DNA of 64,000 nt, from NCBI RefSeq assembly GCF_037104765.1, contig NZ_JBAWSY010000010.1, positions 1 to 64,000 on the forward strand, given 5' to 3'. Under the pieces are notes generated by a model. It saw nothing but the letters and a program-made list of their open reading frames with translations, was not told the DNA's origin and did no database searches. The stretch comes from Psychrobacillus mangrovi. Lineage in GTDB: Bacteria > Bacillota > Bacilli > Bacillales_A > Planococcaceae. A program made the translations under genes and the position numbers. Shown one piece after another: positions 58,730 through 64,000 of the stretch; position 1 is the stretch's first letter, and the number at the start of each line of letters is the position of its first letter.

Positions 58730-60337
58730 ATGGGGAAAACTGTTGCCGAGGTTGTAGTGGATCAATTGTCTTTATTGGGGGTCAAGCGAATTTACGGAGT
58801 TGTTGGGGATGCTATTATCGGACTATTGGATGCACTGGACAAACAGGGAAAGATTCAGTTTATTCCTGTGAAGCATGAGTCAGTTGCGGCATTTATGGCA
58901 TCTGCTGAAGCTAAGCTAACGGGAAGACTTGCGGTTTGTACGGCTACGATGGGACCAGGGGCAGCAAATCTACTGAATGGCCTCGGAGATGCCTATTCGG
59001 ATAAAGCACCTGTGTTAGCACTGACAGGCCAGGCACCACTTAACAAAATAGGTACAGACTATCAGCAATATGTTGATCAACAAGAACTATTTAAACCATT
59101 TGCCACTTATTCCGCAAATCTTGCTAGTGAGGATGCGATTGTTGATTTACTTGTAAAAGCGTCACAGATCTCCTTAGAGCAGCGGACAGTCACTCATATT
59201 TCTATTCCGAAGGATTTATTTCAGAAAGAAACAAGTAAGAAACCTCGAAAGCTACCGTCAGTGATAGAAGGGACAACCTCTTTCCAAATGGAAGATTTAA
59301 AAGAGGTGGCGGAAGTGATGAAATCAGCAACTAAGCCAATGATTCTAGCTGGGGCGGGAGCGGCTAATGGATCTTCGTCTCTTGAAGAACTTTCAAAAAT
59401 TTGGGGAGCAGGTATTTTAGTCAGTCTAGGCGGTAAAGGGGTGTTTGAGGAAATGACGCCACAGCTTCTCCAAGGAATAGGAGAAGGGGGAAATCCTTAT
59501 GCAGCTGAAGTCTTCAAGGAATCTGACGTTGTTCTACTCGCAGGAGTGACATGGTGGCCAGAGGGGTACGTGCCGAAAAAAGCAAGGATTATTCAAATTG
59601 ATACCCACTTTGAGAATGCTACTAAAAGCATTCCAGTAGAAGTTGGTGTCAAAGGTAAAGTAGAACATGTTGTTCCGCTTCTCTTACAAAGCTTAGCTGA
59701 CTATAAAGCGAGTTCCGAGTGGTTGTCGCGTATCGAAGAAACGAAAGGAAAATGGTCCAAACAAAACGAAGAAGAAGGTCAAAGGTCTGGTTTTCCTGTC
59801 TATCCTTCTCGCATAGTTAGAGCTATTGAAAAAACAATCGCTGAAGATGCGGTACTTACATTGGACACAGGAGATGTAACGGTTTGGTTTAACCGTAATT
59901 TCCGTCCTAATAAGCAGAGAGTTTTATTTTCCGGCTATTGGCGCTCCATGGGCTTTGGACTACCAGCTGCCATTGCGGCTAAGCTTGAACAACCTGAAAA
60001 ACAAGTAGTTGCTGTTGTAGGAGACGGTGGTATTGAGATGACCCTGGCTGACCTTCTAACTGCCACTCGCTATAACTTGGATATCACAGTAATCGTATTT
60101 AATAATGGCTCGTTACAAATGGAAATAGATAAAATGCAAGCGGCTGGAGATAGAGAATTAGGAACACAACTAACGAACCCAGACTTTGTTCAAGTAGCAG
60201 AAGCTTGCGGGTGGACCGGTCTCCGTGCTGAAACGGATAGTGAATTGGAAACAATTCTCGAACAAGCAATCAGAACAAATGGTCCGACCTTGGTTGATAT
60301 TCCCACTGCTCAGGAGTTCTTTCCAGAAACAAAGTAA
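58730..60337 (+). CDS. ydaP: Thiamine-diphosphate enzyme, pyruvate oxidase type (YdaP-like)
   Basis: A 535-residue enzyme: the N-terminal PYR domain carries the catalytic Glu in VKHESVAAFMAS, a central FAD/Rossmann-like domain follows (about 190-330), and the C-terminal PP domain has the thiamine-diphosphate motif GDGGIEM...FNNGS. Text follows YdaP and pyruvate oxidases rather than biosynthetic acetolactate synthase. It probably converts pyruvate to acetate or acetyl phosphate under stress. AAAGGAGAGG precedes the ATG. Single gene with terminator. Confidence 0.86.
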   Translation: MGKTVAEVVVDQLSLLGVKRIYGVVGDAIIGLLDALDKQGKIQFIPVKHESVAAFMASAEAKLTGRLAVCTATMGPGAANLLNGLGDAYSDKAPVLALTGQAPLNKIGTDYQQYVDQQELFKPFATYSANLASEDAIVDLLVKASQISLEQRTVTHISIPKDLFQKETSKKPRKLPSVIEGTTSFQMEDLKEVAEVMKSATKPMILAGAGAANGSSSLEELSKIWGAGILVSLGGKGVFEEMTPQLLQGIGEGGNPYAAEVFKESDVVLLAGVTWWPEGYVPKKARIIQIDTHFENATKSIPVEVGVKGKVEHVVPLLLQSLADYKASSEWLSRIEETKGKWSKQNEEEGQRSGFPVYPSRIVRAIEKTIAEDAVLTLDTGDVTVWFNRNFRPNKQRVLFSGYWRSMGFGLPAAIAAKLEQPEKQVVAVVGDGGIEMTLADLLTATRYNLDITVIVFNNGSLQMEIDKMQAAGDRELGTQLTNPDFVQVAEACGWTGLRAETDSELETILEQAIRTNGPTLVDIPTAQEFFPETK

Positions 60338-60348
60338 ACATAAATAGA

Positions 60349-60385
60349 AGAAAGTCCTGTGTTCAACTCACACAGGACTTTTCTT
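60349..60385. terminator. Bidirectional terminator
   Basis: AAAGTCCTGTGT/ACACAGGACTTT with T-runs on both strands, between convergent genes. Confidence 0.85.
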
Positions 60386-60395
60386 TATGAAAGTA

Positions 60396-60680
60396 TTACG
60401 ATTCCTTCGTATTTGTAGGAACTCTTACACCGAGTCGTTCTTGTTCTTGCTCTGCTAGGATTTCGTTGTCTTCTGCATTATCACGAGTGACTTTTTGAGT
60501 AAGGATTGCCCCAACTGCCACTAATATCATTACGGCAATATAATATCCCTTTTCATTGAGCTCTAGGTTATCTGCATTATAAAGACCAATACTAAACATG
60601 AAGACACCAGCGAATAAAGTAAAATAGGATAATGCAGTGAATGCCATTGTATTCCGCCTTCTATATTTTCTATTGTTCAT
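60396..60680 (-). CDS. YiaA/YiaB-type two-helix membrane protein
   Basis: A 94-residue protein with two membrane segments (about 13-33 and 45-62) separated by a short loop with LNEKGYYIAVMILVAVGAI, the YiaAB domain text, and a charged C-terminal tail. The function of this family is unknown. The start may be ATG 60680 or the internal ATG at residue 12. GGGAG site upstream. Confidence 0.8.
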   Translation of the reverse strand: MNNRKYRRRNTMAFTALSYFTLFAGVFMFSIGLYNADNLELNEKGYYIAVMILVAVGAILTQKVTRDNAEDNEILAEQEQERLGVRVPTNTKES

Positions 60681-60755
60681 AAAAAACTCCCTTCTTCCTT
60701 TCTAATATATATTCAGAAGTAAGGAAAAATTACCCTTTAACTTTAATTTGCAGGC

Positions 60756-61538
60756 TTATATATTTTCGATTAATTCCTTTAAGTATGGACCAGCCGTAAT
60801 CATCTTCGCTCCATACCAAAACATCTCTCCATCTACTAAAATAATTTTCGTATTCGGAAGAAAGTCCTGGAACTCAGCTATATGTTTTTCTTGGAATGGA
60901 AAAGGCTCAGAAGCTAATAAAAGAACGTCGAGGTTTGACTTTGCAAATTCCTCCTTTGTCACTGAAGGATACCTGGAACCAACTTTCTCAAATGGATTAT
61001 GGAAACCTAGCGTATAAAGAACATCATTAATATAGGTGGTTCCACCAACAACCATATAAGGTTTTCGCCAAATGGCGTAAGCAGCTTTTTTTATATTGCC
61101 AACAGGTGTAGCGGGGAATGAAGCTTTACATGAAGCGATGATCTCATCTGCTTTCTGTTCTTTATTGGTCAGCAATCCCAAAGTTTTTATAAAACGATAG
61201 GCATCTTTGATTGACTGTACTTCTAAGACAAAAACTGGTGCAATTTTTTCTAAGGCTTGCACGATTTCTTTCGTATTTTCTTCCTTTTCAGCAAGAATCA
61301 AATCTGGTTGTAATCCACGTATTTTTTCCTCATTTACTTCTTTTGTCCCACCGACAATTTCTACTTTATCTACAGTCTTTTTAGGGAAAATACAATATTT
61401 TGTACGTCCAATTATTTCATTATCTAAACCTAAAGCAAATAGTGTTTCCGTAATAGCAGGGCAAATAGAAACAATACGCTTTGGAGGAGCAGTAATTTTC
61501 ACTTCTCTTCCAAGATGATCATTTAATAGTTGTGACAT
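60756..61538 (-). CDS. Substrate-binding-fold protein, BtuF/FecB-like, without signal
   Basis: A 260-residue protein with the class III binding-protein fold used for cobalamin, haem or siderophores: PPKRIVSICPAITETLFALG (strand 1 and loop), GGTKEVNEEKIRGLQPDLIL, and LDVLLLASEPFPFQEKH. No signal peptide or lipobox is seen (start MSQLLNDHLGREVKI), and no permease genes adjoin, unlike a typical ABC-importer partner. It may be cytosolic, or its export signal may have been lost. GGAG precedes the ATG. Confidence 0.78.
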   Translation of the reverse strand: MSQLLNDHLGREVKITAPPKRIVSICPAITETLFALGLDNEIIGRTKYCIFPKKTVDKVEIVGGTKEVNEEKIRGLQPDLILAEKEENTKEIVQALEKIAPVFVLEVQSIKDAYRFIKTLGLLTNKEQKADEIIASCKASFPATPVGNIKKAAYAIWRKPYMVVGGTTYINDVLYTLGFHNPFEKVGSRYPSVTKEEFAKSNLDVLLLASEPFPFQEKHIAEFQDFLPNTKIILVDGEMFWYGAKMITAGPYLKELIENI

Positions 61539-61647
61539 TTTACTTCTCCTATTCTATTAAAATTAAGAAAGCTTATAATGCTATACTTCAATATCGGACG
61601 AAAATTGTCCTTTAAAATCTTACTTTCCTATTCTATCAAGTAATTTA

Positions 61648-61661
61648 TGCAAGCGCTTGCA
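61648..61661. promoter_or_regulatory. cre box (CcpA or LacI-family operator)
   Basis: TGCAAGCGCTTGCA is a perfect 14-bp palindrome matching the catabolite-responsive element, 62 bp before the alpha-glucosidase start. Carbon catabolite repression by CcpA, or control by a MalR-like repressor, is expected. Confidence 0.82.
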
Positions 61662-61722
61662 TTATCGTTGTAGAAAGATTAGAATATTTCTAACACTTGG
61701 TAAATATGGGATGGTGAAAGTA

Positions 61723-63423
61723 ATGGAGCCTTGGTGGAAACGGAGTATCGTATATCAGATTTATCCTAGGAGTTTTATGGATTCTAATGGAGACGGGATC
61801 GGTGATTTGCAAGGTATTATCTCCAAAATAGATTACTTGAAGAACCTCGGTATAGATGTTATTTGGTTAAGTCCAGTCTATGATTCTCCGAATGATGACA
61901 ATGGCTATGATATTCGTAATTATCAAGCGATTATGCAAGAGTTTGGAACGATGCAAGATTTGGAACAACTGATTGAGGAAGCGAAACAAAGAGGGATTCG
62001 AATTGTTATGGACCTTGTAGTCAATCATACATCAGATGAACATGCATGGTTTGTCGAATCACGTTCCTCGAAGGATTCCGGTTATCGTGATTATTATATT
62101 TGGAGAGAAGGTAAGGAAGAACAGCCTCCAAATAATTGGGGTTCTATTTTTTCTGGCTCCGCATGGGAAATGGATGATAAGACCGATTCTTATTATTTGC
62201 ATTTATTTTCGAAAAAACAGCCTGATTTGAACTGGGAACACGGGCCTCTTCGAAATGAGATCTTTGATATGATGAAGTTTTGGTTAGAAAAAGGAATTGG
62301 CGGCTTCCGGATGGATGTTATTAATTTTATTTCAAAAGACGAGAAGCTCCCTAACGGAACGATTCACGATGAACAAATGTATGGCGATGGAAGTGCTTAT
62401 TTTATGAATGGTCCAAAAATCCATACATATCTACGGGAAATGAATGAAAAGGTTCTGAATCATTATGATGTGTTAACTGTTGGCGAAATGCCCGGCGCTT
62501 CTCCTGAGGATGCTCAAATTTATACAGATCCAGACAACCAAGAAGTGAATATGATCTTTACATTTGAGCATATGAATTTAGATAGTGGCCCTAATGAAAA
62601 ATGGGATGTTCGCCCGTTAGACTTGGTAGCATTAAAACGAAACTTTGAAAAATGGCAGCTTGCGCTTCATGAAGTAGGGTGGAACAGTTTATATTGGAAT
62701 AATCATGACCAACCACGAGTCGTTTCTCGCTTTGGGGAAGATGGTGCATATCGAGAATTATCCGCTAAAATGTTGGCAATTTGTCTTCATTTGCTCCAAG
62801 GGACGCCCTATATTTATCAAGGGGAAGAGATTGGGATGACCAATGTGAAGTTTGATAGTTTAAGTGATTATCGTGATATTGAAACGCTTAATATGTACAA
62901 GGAAAAGCGCCAACAGGGGATTGCTCATGAAGCAATTATGTCTAGTATTTATGCAAAAGGTAGAGATAATGCTCGAACTCCTATGCAATGGGCACCAGAC
63001 GGCGGCTTTACAACCGGGACACCATGGATTCGGATGAATACCAATACTACTTTTATTAACGTAGAACAAGCGCTTGCGAACGAATCATCGATTTTTTATA
63101 CCTATCAAAAGCTCATACAATTAAGAAAAAAACATGCTATTATCACGCATGGAAGCTTTCAATTATTATTGCCTGATCACCCAGACCTCTTTGTGTACAA
63201 ACGACAAACAGACGAAGAAGAATGGTTAATTGTAAACAATTTTTCAGATAGACCGAACCAACTTGTATGGAAGGAATTCGTTCCTCATTCCAAAGGTAAC
63301 GTTATGATTTCTAACTATGAATCTCTTAAAATAGAGGGAGATATTGTGGAAGTACGTCCTTACGAGTCATTTGTGCTCGCTTTTGAAAGGAGAAAGTCAA
63401 TTGAAGAAAGTACTTGGAGTTGA
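61723..63423 (+). CDS. malL: Alpha-glucosidase, GH13 (oligo-1,6-glucosidase type)
   Basis: A 566-residue cytosolic GH13 enzyme that hydrolyses maltose/isomaltose-type oligosaccharides. Conserved regions in order: DLVVNHTSDEH, GGFRMDVINF (nucleophile Asp), VLTVGEMPG (acid/base Glu) and NNHDQPR. ATG 61723 is chosen with GGATGGTG 6 bp upstream; the frame is open further up but without family residues. Its 3' end overlaps a ROK kinase gene by 23 bp, so released glucose can be phosphorylated at once. Confidence 0.9.
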   Translation: MEPWWKRSIVYQIYPRSFMDSNGDGIGDLQGIISKIDYLKNLGIDVIWLSPVYDSPNDDNGYDIRNYQAIMQEFGTMQDLEQLIEEAKQRGIRIVMDLVVNHTSDEHAWFVESRSSKDSGYRDYYIWREGKEEQPPNNWGSIFSGSAWEMDDKTDSYYLHLFSKKQPDLNWEHGPLRNEIFDMMKFWLEKGIGGFRMDVINFISKDEKLPNGTIHDEQMYGDGSAYFMNGPKIHTYLREMNEKVLNHYDVLTVGEMPGASPEDAQIYTDPDNQEVNMIFTFEHMNLDSGPNEKWDVRPLDLVALKRNFEKWQLALHEVGWNSLYWNNHDQPRVVSRFGEDGAYRELSAKMLAICLHLLQGTPYIYQGEEIGMTNVKFDSLSDYRDIETLNMYKEKRQQGIAHEAIMSSIYAKGRDNARTPMQWAPDGGFTTGTPWIRMNTNTTFINVEQALANESSIFYTYQKLIQLRKKHAIITHGSFQLLLPDHPDLFVYKRQTDEEEWLIVNNFSDRPNQLVWKEFVPHSKGNVMISNYESLKIEGDIVEVRPYESFVLAFERRKSIEESTWS

Positions 63424-64000
63424 CATTGGAGGAACAAAAATACGGTTAGGTGTTGTAAATGAAACTGGTAAAGTTTTATCAGATACAACAATTCCAACTA
63501 TTTTACCGTTATATCCTTATTTAGAAGAACAAGTTTTAAAGATGATTGAAAATTTTCCTGATATATCGGGTATCGGAATTGGTACTAGAGGAATGGTCGA
63601 TGCCAAAACAGGAGTTGTCACTTTTGAAACGGAGCTGGAAGGATGGCAAGGAACCCCTGTAAAAGCTCAGCTAGAGGCAGCAACAAGTTTACGTGTAGAG
63701 ATTAACAATGACGCAAATTGCGCTGCGCTAGCAGAAGGCAGACTTGGTGTAGCGAAAGACTACGAAAGAGTAGTTTGTTTAACGGTAGGAACTAAACTGG
63801 GAGGCGGCTTCGTTTTTGGTGGAAATGTCGAGAACGGAGTACATGGTGGTGCAGGAGAGGTTGGTCACTTGATATTGTATCCACATGGATTGCTATGTGG
63901 CTGTGGTAGACAGGGCTGCAGTGAGCAATATGTTTCTGGTACTGCATTAAAGAGATTGATTGACGAGGAAAATGTCATCGATCCAAATACAGGAGAATTG
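63401..64000 (+). CDS. ROK-family glucokinase/fructokinase, partial at window end
   Basis: The first 200 codons of a ROK sugar kinase: phosphate-binding VLGVDIGGTKIRLGV, NNDANCAALAEGRLG with the catalytic Asp, and the zinc-binding GHLILYPHGLLCGCGRQGCS. The gene starts at TTG behind GAAAGGAG, inside the 3' end of malL, so the two are translationally coupled. It phosphorylates glucose (or a related hexose) released by the alpha-glucosidase. The 3' part lies beyond the window. Confidence 0.9.
   Translation, partial: MKKVLGVDIGGTKIRLGVVNETGKVLSDTTIPTILPLYPYLEEQVLKMIENFPDISGIGIGTRGMVDAKTGVVTFETELEGWQGTPVKAQLEAATSLRVEINNDANCAALAEGRLGVAKDYERVVCLTVGTKLGGGFVFGGNVENGVHGGAGEVGHLILYPHGLLCGCGRQGCSEQYVSGTALKRLIDEENVIDPNTGEL

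Noticed and set aside
1..64000. CRISPR array or cas genes, prophage, intact insertion sequence
   Set aside because: No regularly spaced identical repeats, cas motifs, phage structural genes or complete transposase were seen.

Overview
The window is a chromosomal segment of an AT-rich, spore-forming, Gram-positive member of the Bacillales. Gene content and order (sigW-rsiW-cdaA-cdaR-glmM, a glmS ribozyme ahead of glmS, cwlJ, citR/citA, an mhq-like electrophile cluster) point to Bacillaceae or Planococcaceae; a Psychrobacillus/Lysinibacillus-like organism is my inference. No phage, CRISPR array or intact insertion sequence is visible.

Layout. 1-1450: end of an rRNA operon (3' part of 5S) followed by six tRNAs (Asn, Thr, Val, Tyr, Gln, Ala). 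1450-5760: histidine phosphatase, the divergent citR/citA pair, a GNAT acetyltransferase and arginase. 5810-10900: sigW-rsiW with a self-type SigW promoter, then cdaA-cdaR-glmM (cyclic di-AMP synthesis and amino-sugar supply). 10990-13240: a stress-type DJ-1/PfpI protein and a gamma-glutamyltransferase lie between glmM and glmS. 13370-15746: promoter, glmS ribozyme, long leader and glmS.

The most informative structure is just downstream of glmS. A 1.79-kb Tn7-like remnant (15772-17561) starts 25 bp after the glmS stop codon. It has 20-bp perfect terminal inverted repeats, a 5-bp target duplication, four TnsB-type sites at each end, a frameshifted and truncated tnsA, an intact GNAT cargo gene and a reductase fragment.

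18000-31340: a 13-kb segment bounded by two direct copies of a ~150-bp sequence. It holds czcD-czrA (metal efflux and its sensor), a D-3-hydroxybutyrate operon (GntP-type permease, bdhA, 3-hydroxyacyl-CoA dehydrogenase), a decayed PAS-GGDEF gene, a second GntP-type permease, a 5'-truncated flavin oxidoreductase and a quinone-detoxification cluster (two ring-cleaving dioxygenases, FMN reductase, nitroreductase). Three promoters here share an MhqR-like palindrome (core TATCTCGAATTAAAGATA), and a degenerate copy lies by azoR at 57868, so ketone-body and quinone genes look co-regulated.

31370-38500: intact PAS-PAS-GGDEF cyclase, GMC oxidoreductase, small YfhE-like protein, cwlJ, two small unknown proteins (one a lipoprotein) and a LysM-GH18 enzyme. 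38740-48560: a minus-strand catabolic cluster: scoAB CoA transferase, thiolase, AtoE-type transporter, two carboxymuconolactone-decarboxylase-like proteins, a second hydroxyacyl-CoA dehydrogenase, a zinc alcohol dehydrogenase and a cyclase-family protein. It very likely feeds acetoacetate to acetyl-CoA; the substrate of the last four enzymes is unknown. 48790-64000: flavin oxidoreductases with an HxlR regulator, glpQ, an HMCES/YedK-type protein, a pentapeptide protein, quinone reductase, azoR, a pyruvate-oxidase-like gene with a SigB-type promoter, a YiaAB membrane protein, a substrate-binding-fold protein, an alpha-glucosidase behind a perfect cre box, and a ROK kinase cut by the window end.
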